From the NCBI RefSeq assembly GCF_024495425.1, contig NZ_JANHJR010000003.1, positions 620,001 through 684,000 of the forward strand: a stretch of DNA of 64,000 bases, given 5' to 3'. Both the position numbers and the translations under genes were made by a program. Source of the DNA: Haloarchaeobius litoreus (GTDB lineage: Archaea > Halobacteriota > Halobacteria > Halobacteriales > Natrialbaceae). Position 1 is the stretch's first letter. Each line of letters starts with the position of its first letter. Below the pieces are notes generated by a model. It was given only the letters and a program-made list of their open reading frames with translations. It was not told the origin of the DNA and ran no database searches. Below are positions 7,756 to 17,136 of the stretch, one piece after another.

Positions 7756-9312
7756 TTAATCGTCGGCTGCTGGCACAGCAGCTCCTTGGAGGAGTTCGCT
7801 GACTTCGATAACTTCGACGAACTGTCGACCGTCGTTCTCATACTCGAAGCCGCCGTCGTCGACATCGAATTTGAGGTCACCGCCATAGTAGCCGTTCCGT
7901 TCGTATTCGCTGAGGATCGCCGGGTCGCCCTGCGTCCAACAGACCGCGACATCGGTGTTTTTGAGCGGAACGTCATTCTCGAAGAGTCCAGTGAGTGTGG
8001 GAAAGACAGCCGCGTTCCGGAGACGGCCATTTTGGCGGAGAATGGCGTGAATATCCGCGGTTGGGTCGTAATCTTCTACAGTGTGGGACAGGCCCCGAGA
8101 GGTGCTGCTCGCGCGTTCCAATGCGATGAGAACTTCGGCCTTGTTCTTTGGGATGAAGCCATCCGATTCGATTGTTTCGCGGCGTTCTTTCAGCGATGTC
8201 TGCTGTTTCGCAGTGCGCCGGTTGTACTCCGCTTCTTTCCGTGTTTCGAGGTAGGACTTAAACCAAGGGTCCTGCGTGACTTTCGAGAGATAATACTCGA
8301 CCTCCTCTTCGATGGCCTTGTAGACAGAACTGGCCTTATTCCGGATACTCTCCCGGTTCGCCGAGAGTTCGATATCTTGGCAGTTCGCAACGAAAAGGAA
8401 GTGAATGAACTCGTTGTCGTGTGAGATCGCCTCGTTCAGGCGTTCTACCTTGATATGGTCTTTTGCGAACCAGATTCCGAACTGTGCGGAGTGCCGTCCG
8501 TACGTCGGGAGCTCGTTCCGAGCTGCTTTCCCGCCGACCATACCGACGATTTGTAGTGTGGTTTTACCGCCGTCGTATTCTACTGCGATCTCATTAGCGG
8601 GATAGTGCTTGCACATCCGTTCAGCGGGATACATGCTGTCATCGGGGTCGAGTTGCTCGTCAGGGAAGGTGAGTCGGTTATCGGTGACAAGCCCGTCTTG
8701 TGTATCGTCGATCTCGTCATCGAGTACGACCGAGATTTCCATCTCGCGCTGATCGTCGTCGAAGTAGTGGGCGGTCGAGCCAGCGATGGTTTTCCACTTG
8801 AGGTAATGATTGATCTTGTTGTACGTGAGTGATTCTGCGTCGAATCCATGGCCGGAACGGAAGTTGGTGATTTTGATTTTCGTACCGGGGTTTCCGCTCC
8901 GAACGTCAGTCTTCGTCAGTTCGTACTCCGGGAGAACCTCGTTGTTGAGTTTCTCCCACGGCTCGTCCATTTCGGCTCGATACGAGGTGCCGTCGTGAAC
9001 GGTGGTGACCTCGATTCGGTCACTCTTATAGAAAATCTTCGTGCCGTGGCCTTTATACCCAATTGAGTCAGTCTTCCGGGAGTTCCCGAGGTCGAAAAAC
9101 GATTCGAGATCTCGTTCGTTCATCCCGTGGCCATCATCTTCGATGATAATGTCCGAGCCACCAGCGCGATTCAGGATGGTGATTTCGACAGTTGTCGCGC
9201 CGGCGTCGTAGGCGTTGGAGAGTGATTCCCGGATAACTTCGAGCGGGTCCTCGAAGTCGCTTGCGATTTCTAGAAATTCGTTAACTTCGTTGACTTTGGG
9301 TGCTTTTTTCAT
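7756..9312 (-). CDS. GHKL (HSP90/MutL/MORC-like) ATPase
   Basis: The 518-aa protein starts with a GHKL ATP-binding fold: E29 and N33 in RESLSNAYDA, the DDGHGM loop (59-64) and GYKGHGTK (85-92). It lacks histidine-kinase phosphoacceptor signs, so it belongs with the HSP90/MutL/MORC-type ATPases that clamp on DNA or proteins. The C-terminal 300 residues are not recognised. Its ATG overlaps the stop of the second transglycosylase (TAATG), so it is the third gene of a three-gene operon. A GHKL ATPase is not part of the bacterial dpd set as I know it, so it may be an archaeal-specific effector or clamp. MORC-like anti-phage ATPases are a parallel. Confidence 0.83.
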   Translation of the reverse strand: MKKAPKVNEVNEFLEIASDFEDPLEVIRESLSNAYDAGATTVEITILNRAGGSDIIIEDDGHGMNERDLESFFDLGNSRKTDSIGYKGHGTKIFYKSDRIEVTTVHDGTSYRAEMDEPWEKLNNEVLPEYELTKTDVRSGNPGTKIKITNFRSGHGFDAESLTYNKINHYLKWKTIAGSTAHYFDDDQREMEISVVLDDEIDDTQDGLVTDNRLTFPDEQLDPDDSMYPAERMCKHYPANEIAVEYDGGKTTLQIVGMVGGKAARNELPTYGRHSAQFGIWFAKDHIKVERLNEAISHDNEFIHFLFVANCQDIELSANRESIRNKASSVYKAIEEEVEYYLSKVTQDPWFKSYLETRKEAEYNRRTAKQQTSLKERRETIESDGFIPKNKAEVLIALERASSTSRGLSHTVEDYDPTADIHAILRQNGRLRNAAVFPTLTGLFENDVPLKNTDVAVCWTQGDPAILSEYERNGYYGGDLKFDVDDGGFEYENDGRQFVEVIEVSELLQGAAVPAADD

Positions 9313-10559
9313 TAGAAGTACCCTCCGAGGGTTTGATTGACGACTTTGTGTGCGTACTGGCGCATCGTCTTGTCGTGACTGAACGTCTCTTCGAAATACG
9401 CGATGAGAGCATCTTCGTCTTCGGTTTGAATGCGACGTCTTATTTCCGCCAGTTCGTCTTTGACGACGACGAGGTTGTGCATCGCGACCGGGCCGAGGAC
9501 GTCTTTCTGGTATTCTGCGTTCCCTCGCATGCGGTTGACGAGTAGGTCTGAGCTACAGACTGGACAGTCGCAATTAGAGAAATCTGCATCATCAAGATCG
9601 ACCCGTTTCATGAGGGACTCGTTGTATTTGCCATTGATAGCGTTATGAATGTGTGTGCTAGAGTCGAATGAATCAGCCCCAAGCGCGGCGAGAATCGGGA
9701 CCGCTCGGCTCGAGATGCCCAGGACGTGTAATGGCCAATGACCGATTCCCCACTCATTCATGACTTCTCGGCAATCTGTAACGGCTCGGATGAGAGCGTC
9801 ACGATCATCTTTCTTTGGGACCAGGCTGCCGAGCGCGATGCCGTCGAACCCTTCTTTGAGGACGCCCTCGGGAACGCTATCGGTGATGACCTCGAGGAAT
9901 TCGGACATCATCGAGTAGTTGTACCCGTGGAGTGTGAGATATTTTGCGCCGTCGAAGCCACGGGAGATCGAGAGGAACGTGTGGATGTTCTCCGCGGTCA
10001 TCTCAGCTTTCTCGACGCGCGTCGCATGAGAGTCATCAGGTGCGATCGGGTGGTCAAGGTTGACGATAATGTCGCTCCCGAAGGCTTCTTGGATATCGTA
10101 TACGGCATCCTGGTTCATTTCCACCTCAAAGTCGCTGCCATCGATGTCAGTCCCCCCAAGGAATTTGAACCCACCCGAGTCGGCGAAAATGAGTCCGTTG
10201 TAGTTCTCGAAAAGCGGTCGCTGTTTGATAGGGGTATCGAGGTATGATTCGTATCGATTCCGGTTGAGATTGTAGTCAGTGAGGGACGCGACGGACGTCA
10301 TAGAGGCATCGAAGTACTCGGTCATCGGCTCAACGCCGACGCGTTCCGCGCCGATCATGAACTCTTTGAGCGTCCGATGGATGCCACCCCCATAGACGCT
10401 ATTGTCGGTGCCACCAGCGTAGAAGTTGATAACCGGGAACAGATTCGGGGTTTCGAGTTCGGTTCCGTTGATAACGAGTGACCCAGTTCTAGCGTCCCCG
10501 TTCCGAGCGGTGACGTCGAAATCGAATCGGTTCCTGACGACGTTTTCCGTCATAGTCAC
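9312..10559 (-). CDS. Second DpdA-type guanine transglycosylase
   Basis: This 415-aa TGT-like protein keeps D127 in DSGGF, D169 in LDHPIAP, the likely nucleophile D299 in FDSST, and the classical zinc pattern C330-X-C332-X2-C335 with H361. It is a stand-alone barrel with no PUA or other RNA-binding domain, as in DpdA proteins that act on DNA. It overlaps the upstream DUF6884-like gene (ATGA) and the downstream GHKL gene (TAATG). It is clearly related to, but well diverged from, the fused transglycosylase at 5722. The two may form a heterodimer, since TGTs are dimers, or place different bases. Confidence 0.85.
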   Translation of the reverse strand: MTMTENVVRNRFDFDVTARNGDARTGSLVINGTELETPNLFPVINFYAGGTDNSVYGGGIHRTLKEFMIGAERVGVEPMTEYFDASMTSVASLTDYNLNRNRYESYLDTPIKQRPLFENYNGLIFADSGGFKFLGGTDIDGSDFEVEMNQDAVYDIQEAFGSDIIVNLDHPIAPDDSHATRVEKAEMTAENIHTFLSISRGFDGAKYLTLHGYNYSMMSEFLEVITDSVPEGVLKEGFDGIALGSLVPKKDDRDALIRAVTDCREVMNEWGIGHWPLHVLGISSRAVPILAALGADSFDSSTHIHNAINGKYNESLMKRVDLDDADFSNCDCPVCSSDLLVNRMRGNAEYQKDVLGPVAMHNLVVVKDELAEIRRRIQTEDEDALIAYFEETFSHDKTMRQYAHKVVNQTLGGYF

Positions 10560-11032
10560 GGGAGAATTTGAATAATGTCGTCGCAGGCTGCAGGCGTTGT
10601 CTGACCACGGACGAGTCGCTTAAGCGTGTTGCCCTTGTCTCCGATGCCAGTACCGTCGATCGTGTAAACCGTGGTCGGGAAATCCGGGCTAATGTCATCA
10701 ATGGTTTGATGATAGTCCTTCCCGGCGTTGACGATGACATCGTCGTAACCGTTGGCGGCGCGTTCTCGAAGGTCTGATTTCACGGACGGTGCGAGGTACC
10801 TGGCTCGGTCGGCGTCCATCCGTCTGTCGTACCAGTCGATATCAGCGTCCGAGTCGATAAGCCCGTGTTCGGCTGAGAGGATACACAAGTCGATACCATC
10901 GTTAAACGCACCCTCTCGTTTCGCTTTCTTGATGATTTTGAAGAAGAATCCAGAGTACAATTCCAACGCGGGCACGCTCTCACCCGGTTGCTGTTTTGAT
11001 TTAGAACAACTCTGCACCAGCAGTGAAGGCAT
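10556..11032 (-). CDS. DUF6884-like protein
   Basis: The 158-aa protein begins with a short beta strand into SCSKSK (C9, K11, K13), then ALELYSGFFFK, an ILSAEHGLID strand-loop and a YDRRM segment. This is the pattern of DUF6884-like proteins, which are met beside 7-deazaguanine DNA modification genes in phages and bacteria. The SCSKSK start recalls the PCSQKKPY motif in the neighbouring ArcS-like domain, so a distant relation is possible. It is the first gene of the operon with the second transglycosylase and the GHKL ATPase. A step in base tailoring is inferred; the reaction is unknown. Confidence 0.72.
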   Translation of the reverse strand: MPSLLVQSCSKSKQQPGESVPALELYSGFFFKIIKKAKREGAFNDGIDLCILSAEHGLIDSDADIDWYDRRMDADRARYLAPSVKSDLRERAANGYDDVIVNAGKDYHQTIDDISPDFPTTVYTIDGTGIGDKGNTLKRLVRGQTTPAACDDIIQILP

Positions 11033-11046
11033 GCCTTGTCATAACG

Positions 11047-11064
11047 ATCACTGTGATATATATG
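11047..11064 (-). promoter_or_regulatory. TATA box with adjoining palindrome
   Basis: On the minus strand a CATATATATC TATA box (about 11055-11064) sits 27 bases from the ATG at 11032. Directly beside it, 11047-11057 reads ATCAC-T-GTGAT, a perfect 5-bp inverted repeat. That position suits a repressor operator for the DUF6884-transglycosylase-GHKL operon. Confidence 0.5.
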
Positions 11065-11217
11065 TTGTGTGTCTACCCGTTCGCGTCGAACCAGCACCAG
11101 TTGGATATCGAATCGTATTCGAGCTAATTGTCACTACGCTAACTGAGTGTGAGTTGTAGATTTAAGTTGCGGCGAGCATCCGAGGGTAACGGGATGCGAT
11201 AACGAGTATTGAGTCCG

Positions 11218-11457
11218 ATGCCCATGAATTGCCAAGATAGGATCGGAATAACGAGAAAGAGAGACGACTCCATGGCTAGCAAACACCCGCCACGTACAAG
11301 AGCGTTCCCCGAGTTGGTCGAAAGAGACGATACATGGTGGAAATGGAGAAATGCGATACGGACAGAGGCTACCGAAGCCCGGTGCTACGTTGACGATGCC
11401 AGCTACAAGAGGCTCGACGCCGCGAGCCTGCCAAAATTAGTTTTGAATCCGACATAA
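11218..11457 (+). CDS. Possible small leader gene before the large helicase
   Basis: An open frame from the ATG at 11218 (or from 11272, MASKHPPRTRAF) ends in TAA one base before the ATG of the 1587-aa helicase, an arrangement suggesting coupling. The product of up to 79 residues has a WWKWRNAIRTEATEARCY stretch but no known domain, and its codons look mixed. An AAAATTA near 11433 could instead be the TATA box of a leaderless helicase gene. I keep it as a low-confidence gene. Confidence 0.3.
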   Translation: MPMNCQDRIGITRKRDDSMASKHPPRTRAFPELVERDDTWWKWRNAIRTEATEARCYVDDASYKRLDAASLPKLVLNPT

Positions 11458-11458
11458 A

Positions 11459-14400
11459 ATGGACACACCAACCGAACGTCTCGACGCCGCAGTGGACCGA
11501 GCTGCTGAGGTGACCTGGTGGAATCGCCAGATGACCAAACTCACCGAGGTGGACGGGGTAACCGATCCGCAGTCGTTTGTCTCAAACGACATCATTGAAC
11601 GCAAGGGCCCGTACGTGGAGTTCGTCGACGCACCGGAGTTCCACGAGGCAACGGCTGCCGAATTCCTCGGGAACCTCAACTACAGCGACGACATCGTTCA
11701 GGCGATGACCGCCGAACTGTTCGGCGGCAACGCGGCAGGCTCGCTCTACAAGCACCAGGCGGAGACGATTAAGTCGATCGAGGGGAACACTGACGATAAC
11801 ATCCTAGCCGTCCCAACAGCGGCGGGCAAGACAGAAGCGTTCTTCCTGCCAATTCTCAATCACTGTCTCTCCACCGACGAACCCGGGCTGAAATCCCTGG
11901 TACTCTACCCAATGAAGACGCTGGGGGTTGACCAACTCAACCGATTCATCTCCTATCTAGATCAGATCAATCGACGTCGCGACCGCGAGGAACGTATCAC
12001 CATCGGTATCTGGGACTCGGACACGCCATCACGTGTCGGAACCCGGGACCACGAGATCGAGGTTGGCTCCTACGTTCGCGGGCTGGAGTGTCCGCGGAGC
12101 ACGGACGAGAAGCTCAAAATCCTCGGCGACGTGAGTGTCGGCACGGATGACCACCAGTATCCGTGGCTGCGTGTCACTCGTGAGAGCATCCGGCGCGGCG
12201 TAGACATCCTGTTGACCGGGCCGGAAGCCCTCGACTATATGTTTGTCAGTGATAAAGAGGAAACGCGCTCCATTCTCGGCGAGCAACCCGGCGAAGCGCC
12301 GTGTGAACACATCGTCTTCGACGAAGCCCACGTGTGGAGTGGCATCCAGGGCGCTGCGATATCGTTGCTTTCCGAACGTCTCAAGAACCACTTCGACGAG
12401 CACGATCCACAGATCACGATGGTGTCCGCGACTGTAGACAACCCGACAGAGCTCGCGTCGGATCTCACCGGGTCGCCAGAATCGGACATCAACTCCATCG
12501 AGTTCACACCGCGCTCGTTTCCCGTCACGTCGACTCCGGCATTCGATCGCTTCGAGCCCGCCGACCTCGAGGATATCCTTACCACGCTCGGATTCATCCA
12601 CGACGGCATTTTTGAGCAGAAGAACGACGCTTCCACCCACGACCTGACGAACGCGCTCGAGACACTGCAGTCAGTCGGGCTCATCACCACAGACGAGCCG
12701 CTGGAGATCTCGTCGGACGAACCATGGCTCTCGGAAGCTATCGGGGATGCCCTCGCTGAGGTGGAATCCTCACTCGATGCGAACGACGATGATACCGACA
12801 CCTTCCCGCCCGAGCGATCCGTCGTCGAGACGGACCGCGGACGAGTACGGCTCGTGGAACGAATCCTAGAGAAAGGCGGCACGCACTCGGCGTGGTTCGA
12901 CTACGTCATCCGTGACGTGCCGGAAGTCGCCGAACTGGCGGAGTGGTTCAGTGAGGAAACGACAGGCGTTGTCGAGTTCAAACACTACGATGATCTCGTC
13001 GAGCGGGTGGCGGAGACTGGAGTGGACGACCCCGAGGGGACGCTGCAGACAACGATGGCGTTCGGTCGCCTCGCAGGCGTCGTCACCGAAAAGCATCACA
13101 CCTTCCTGAAGCCCCCGCACAAGGTGTACTGGTGTCGGGACTGCCAAGCGCTCCGTCGTGACAGCCGCTGCCGGACCTGTGGTGCTGACCTCCCAGAGAT
13201 GCAGTTCTGTCGCCGCTGCCACCAGCCACACGTCGAGACTCCCAGCGACGGCGAGGACGACGCCTACCTCGCGGTTGGCGCGCACGTATCAGGCGATGTT
13301 GTAGCCGGCGGTGATTGCCCAGGCTGTGGCGGGACTCCACAACTCCACGACATAGGGGTGCCTACGTCGTCACTGCTATCATACATGCTGACAGAGCTCT
13401 GTCACGTCTCGCCTTCAAAGAAGACGCTCGTGTTCTCTGACTCCCGCAGCACTGCGGAATCAGTCGGTGACCGCATCATCGGAACCGAGTACGGGCTAAT
13501 GGCACAGACACTGTACGTCGATGAGCTCATGCGGAACAACGGCCGTGCGGACAACTACGAGCTGTTCCGCGCCGTCTCTGACCGGCTCCGTGAAGAGTAC
13601 TGGGACCCGTTAATCCAGAACGACATGAACGAGGACGGCACGGCGTACAATTTCCTCCGGACGCTCCTGGAGGACATCGAGGGGCACGCGATGCTCTCGA
13701 ACTGTGACCGTCTCCTCGATAGCGCGATGATGACGGCGGCACCTGTGTACGACGCGGACAGCGTCGACGAACTCCTCGTCGGCCACGGTCTATATAAGCT
13801 CTTCGTCGGCTCCTCAAGCGCGTCGTTCACGAAGCAGCGCCTAAAATTCAACGGCCTGACTCGTGGGAAGGTCGTCGATCGGTTGGAGTCCCGCGTCGGC
13901 GTGCCTCGAGCGGTTATCGAGGAACACGTCGACGACGCGCTCCGAGAGCTACTCGACGTCGGCGTCATCAGCGAAGTGCCGTGGGAGGAAGTCCGGGACA
14001 CGATTCAATCGTCCACGCAAGGCGAAGCCGTGAAGAACGAGGTATTCGACTTCGTCGAAGCGGCGCTCGAAGAGGCCACCGAGCACGGCCTGACCGACGA
14101 CGGGGAGAGCGGCGTGTTCTACCGAACACCCAAGCGCGACGACAGCGAAATCGTGTTGATCCCGGAAGTAGCGTTCTGCGACGAGTGCTACAGTTCGCAC
14201 CCTGTTCTCGCAGACGGTCGGTCGGTCTCCGACTGTCCAAGCTGTGGCACGAGCGTCGACATCTACACGCGCTTCGAGGAGCGAGACAGCTCGCTGATGG
14301 CAACGCCGGGGTACGCGACAGCCGTCGGTGACTGGGATTACGCGCTCGACCACTGGGCGCACGACATCACGACGCCGCTCCGAGATGGCGCAGTCCCGGA

Positions 14401-16222
14401 GTACATCTCAGTCGGTATCCATAAGGGGAACATCCCACACACGCTCCGCGGTGCAATCGAGGAGGGGTTCCGGAAGGACGACCCAGACGTGAACATCGTC
14501 AGTGCGACGCCGACGATGGAACTCGGCGTGGATATCGGGACCCTCGACACCGTTGCGCAGGTCGGTATCCCGCCGACGCTGACGAACTACGTTCAGCGGA
14601 GCGGCCGCACGGGCCGGACCCGAGGGAGTTCTTCGCTCGTACTGACGGCTATCCGCGGAAATCACCCCGTGGACACGCACTACTACAGCGATCTCGACTC
14701 GTTCCTCGGCGAGTTCGAGCCGGTTCGGGTTCCTAACCCATACGATTTCGACGAACTGCTCGCAGGGCACGTCGTCACGGAGGTGTTCGCGTATCTCGCC
14801 CGCAACCCCCACGAGTCGAACGTCTTCGAGAAAATGTACACCGTCGACGAACGCAAAGAGAACCTCACGAACTTCGTGAACACCGTCACGGAGTCACTGG
14901 ATATCCTCCGCGAGTTCACGCTCCAGGAGCGCCGCGAGGCCGTCACGGACCACGTCCACGACATCTTCGGCGACCGCGGCGTCGAAATGCTCGAACAGGT
15001 ACTCGAAGGGACGGGACCGATATCGCTCGACAACCGGATGGAAAAGACGTTCTCGAAACTGACCGGTGTGGCCGCCGACGGCGAGCGCAACAAGGCGTTC
15101 ACCGACAAAAACAACCGACTGGACCAGTGGCTGCAGCGACTCGGCTACCTGGCGAACTATCGGTCGTTCGGCCAGCAGTTCCCCGTGAGCTTCACTGGAG
15201 CGAACGACGGCATCGAGTTCGAGAGCAGCGGTCGTCTCTACGACATGTTCCCCGGGGAGGAGAATGATCTCGGCGCCGTCATGACACTGCACGGTACGGA
15301 CTACATCGTCGACGAAGTCCACGGGACGGCCACAGCACTCACGGGCGTCACTATATGCGACAACGAGGACTGCGGTCGTGCGTTCCAGAGCTATGACCCC
15401 GAACTCGAAAACTGTCCACACTGCGATGAAGAGCTCATCGAGACGAACGTCCACGGGGTGAGCTCCGTCGAGTGCACGGCAGCGAAAGGCGGCCAGAAGG
15501 GCTACACGACGAGAGGCCTCCAGTCGACGTTCATCCAGGAACCGACCGATGAAGCCGAAATAAAGCGGACGACGACCGAGACTGTGTTCGGTGTCGACTG
15601 CGACGTTACCTATGGCCAGCTGGAGGTCACCGACTTCGTCTATGCGTTCGAACGCTGGCATTCCCGCGGTAACAGTAAGGACGTCCTCCGGTCGGAAGCC
15701 GTCATCGAGCGGGACGAAGCGAGCGCGAATGCGGGCGGCTCCTGGCGGGAACGCATGGACGACGTTCAGGAAGAAATCTATCGGCCAGTCGGCCAGCAGT
15801 ACTTCACACAGGGACTCGTCATGCGGTTCGACGAGGCAGTCCTCCGCGAGCGATTCGAGACCGTCTCCCACGAAACTGCGTCCTGGCCGCAAGCGATGGT
15901 GAGCCTGGAGCAATCCCTCGAGAAGGCAATCTCGATTGTCGCGGAGTGTGACCGGAGCGACTTCCGCGTGAAAGCGACGAGTACGGGCGACGAGTTCCGC
16001 GTGTACGTCGTGGACTCGCGACAGGGCGGGAACGGTATCACGTGGCAGGTACTGGACCGGCTAGGCGTCGTCGAGGAGAACGTGTACGACGTCGTGGACT
16101 GCGACCGCTGTCGCGACTACTGCGACGAGTGTCTGCTGTTGTCGCGGACGCCAGCGCACTACCTTGAGAACGATCTCCTCGACCGACGAACGCTCGCGAC
16201 AGTGCTCGGTGACCCCGAATGA
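11459..16222 (+). CDS. Large DEAD/DEAH helicase with DUF1998 C-terminus
   Basis: The 1587-aa SF2 helicase has a Q-motif KHQAE near 99, motif I PTAAGKT (119-125), DEAH near 287-290, SAT in VSATVDN near 323, and motif VI QRSGRTGR near 1045. Four zinc-ribbon pairs of cysteines lie near 557-630 (CRDC, CRTC, CRRC, CPGC), 909-930 and 1300-1325. Residues about 1510-1570 (GGNGI, then CDRCRDYCDEC) are a DUF1998-type C-terminus, as in MrfA-like helicases and DISARM DrmA/DrmB. It opens the plus-strand operon, and its TGA overlaps the next ATG. Size and domains suit the restriction arm of a Dpd-type island, where it may track DNA lacking the modified base. Exact equivalence to DpdF or another named Dpd helicase is uncertain. 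Confidence 0.85.
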   Translation: MDTPTERLDAAVDRAAEVTWWNRQMTKLTEVDGVTDPQSFVSNDIIERKGPYVEFVDAPEFHEATAAEFLGNLNYSDDIVQAMTAELFGGNAAGSLYKHQAETIKSIEGNTDDNILAVPTAAGKTEAFFLPILNHCLSTDEPGLKSLVLYPMKTLGVDQLNRFISYLDQINRRRDREERITIGIWDSDTPSRVGTRDHEIEVGSYVRGLECPRSTDEKLKILGDVSVGTDDHQYPWLRVTRESIRRGVDILLTGPEALDYMFVSDKEETRSILGEQPGEAPCEHIVFDEAHVWSGIQGAAISLLSERLKNHFDEHDPQITMVSATVDNPTELASDLTGSPESDINSIEFTPRSFPVTSTPAFDRFEPADLEDILTTLGFIHDGIFEQKNDASTHDLTNALETLQSVGLITTDEPLEISSDEPWLSEAIGDALAEVESSLDANDDDTDTFPPERSVVETDRGRVRLVERILEKGGTHSAWFDYVIRDVPEVAELAEWFSEETTGVVEFKHYDDLVERVAETGVDDPEGTLQTTMAFGRLAGVVTEKHHTFLKPPHKVYWCRDCQALRRDSRCRTCGADLPEMQFCRRCHQPHVETPSDGEDDAYLAVGAHVSGDVVAGGDCPGCGGTPQLHDIGVPTSSLLSYMLTELCHVSPSKKTLVFSDSRSTAESVGDRIIGTEYGLMAQTLYVDELMRNNGRADNYELFRAVSDRLREEYWDPLIQNDMNEDGTAYNFLRTLLEDIEGHAMLSNCDRLLDSAMMTAAPVYDADSVDELLVGHGLYKLFVGSSSASFTKQRLKFNGLTRGKVVDRLESRVGVPRAVIEEHVDDALRELLDVGVISEVPWEEVRDTIQSSTQGEAVKNEVFDFVEAALEEATEHGLTDDGESGVFYRTPKRDDSEIVLIPEVAFCDECYSSHPVLADGRSVSDCPSCGTSVDIYTRFEERDSSLMATPGYATAVGDWDYALDHWAHDITTPLRDGAVPEYISVGIHKGNIPHTLRGAIEEGFRKDDPDVNIVSATPTMELGVDIGTLDTVAQVGIPPTLTNYVQRSGRTGRTRGSSSLVLTAIRGNHPVDTHYYSDLDSFLGEFEPVRVPNPYDFDELLAGHVVTEVFAYLARNPHESNVFEKMYTVDERKENLTNFVNTVTESLDILREFTLQERREAVTDHVHDIFGDRGVEMLEQVLEGTGPISLDNRMEKTFSKLTGVAADGERNKAFTDKNNRLDQWLQRLGYLANYRSFGQQFPVSFTGANDGIEFESSGRLYDMFPGEENDLGAVMTLHGTDYIVDEVHGTATALTGVTICDNEDCGRAFQSYDPELENCPHCDEELIETNVHGVSSVECTAAKGGQKGYTTRGLQSTFIQEPTDEAEIKRTTTETVFGVDCDVTYGQLEVTDFVYAFERWHSRGNSKDVLRSEAVIERDEASANAGGSWRERMDDVQEEIYRPVGQQYFTQGLVMRFDEAVLRERFETVSHETASWPQAMVSLEQSLEKAISIVAECDRSDFRVKATSTGDEFRVYVVDSRQGGNGITWQVLDRLGVVEENVYDVVDCDRCRDYCDECLLLSRTPAHYLENDLLDRRTLATVLGDPE

Positions 16223-17136
16223 TCAGGAACGAACTGTTGAGTCGCGTCCAAGACGCGGACATCGGGTACATATACGATCAACGGGAGAACTCGCGGTGGG
16301 GGATGCTCCGCGGGCTCCCAGCGATCAGTTACCTGGGGGCACAGGACTTCACGTATCCGACGTCGTGGTGTCAGTTCGACCGTGGGACCCGTGTCCTCGA
16401 GTTCGACTACGACTACCACGTCGTCAGCAACGCACTCGACATCCCGGACTCGAATCCGGAGTTTGGCGTCGTCACGAACACGCACTACGAACAGGAGACT
16501 CAGTACACGATCAGGTACCTGATCAAGCGGTACACAGCAGCGGACGCGGTGCTGTGGGTGGTGACCGACAATCGCGAATTCGAACCGCAGGGCGCGAAAC
16601 GACCGCTCTACCAGGAGCCATTCGTTGACGTCGTCGGATCGTACAGCGACGTGTACGAGGTGTTCGAGGCGGCGTACGCGGACGCCGGCTGGGAACTCCC
16701 GCTGTCCGACACGAAGAACCTCTTCGTGCAGGACAACGCACTCCTCTACGAGTTCGTTACCGGCGACGACATCTCCAGTACCGTCGACCTCTTCGAGAAG
16801 CTCCCCAACGAACCGTACCTCCCGCTGTTCGACGCCATCTCGGCAATCTTCAGCCGGAAGAACAAGCCGGGGACCGTACCCCTGGACGGCGAGTCCGGGC
16901 TCCCGCAGCTGGTGCGTTGGCTGCGACGACGCATCGAGTGGGACCGCGAGACGGCTCGAACGGTTGCGGGGGAACTGAACGAGCGAGTAGTCGACAGCGG
17001 ACGGACGTTCGACCACGCCGCCGCCCGACGTGCACCCGTCGTGAAGACGGCGCGGGCACGAGCCGACGAGTTAGACGTTGACGCATCGCCAATCGAACAG
17101 CGCTACGTGACGTGGCTTCGACGATACAAACTATGA
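16219..17136 (+). CDS. Unknown 305-aa operon protein
   Basis: The gene overlaps the helicase stop (ATGA at 16219-16222) and its own TGA overlaps the next ATG, so it is expressed as part of the operon. The N-terminal half holds strand-rich segments such as GTRVLEFDYDYHV and DAVLWVVTDNREF. The second half is helical and ends in a basic YVTWLRRYKL. I do not recognise the family, and no catalytic motif is evident. A structural subunit tied to the helicase is the simplest guess. Confidence 0.8.
   Translation: MIRNELLSRVQDADIGYIYDQRENSRWGMLRGLPAISYLGAQDFTYPTSWCQFDRGTRVLEFDYDYHVVSNALDIPDSNPEFGVVTNTHYEQETQYTIRYLIKRYTAADAVLWVVTDNREFEPQGAKRPLYQEPFVDVVGSYSDVYEVFEAAYADAGWELPLSDTKNLFVQDNALLYEFVTGDDISSTVDLFEKLPNEPYLPLFDAISAIFSRKNKPGTVPLDGESGLPQLVRWLRRRIEWDRETARTVAGELNERVVDSGRTFDHAAARRAPVVKTARARADELDVDASPIEQRYVTWLRRYKL

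Noticed and set aside
12866-15913. Long minus-strand frames antisense to the 1587-aa helicase
   Set aside because: They are shadows produced by high G+C third positions; the plus-strand frame has all helicase motifs.
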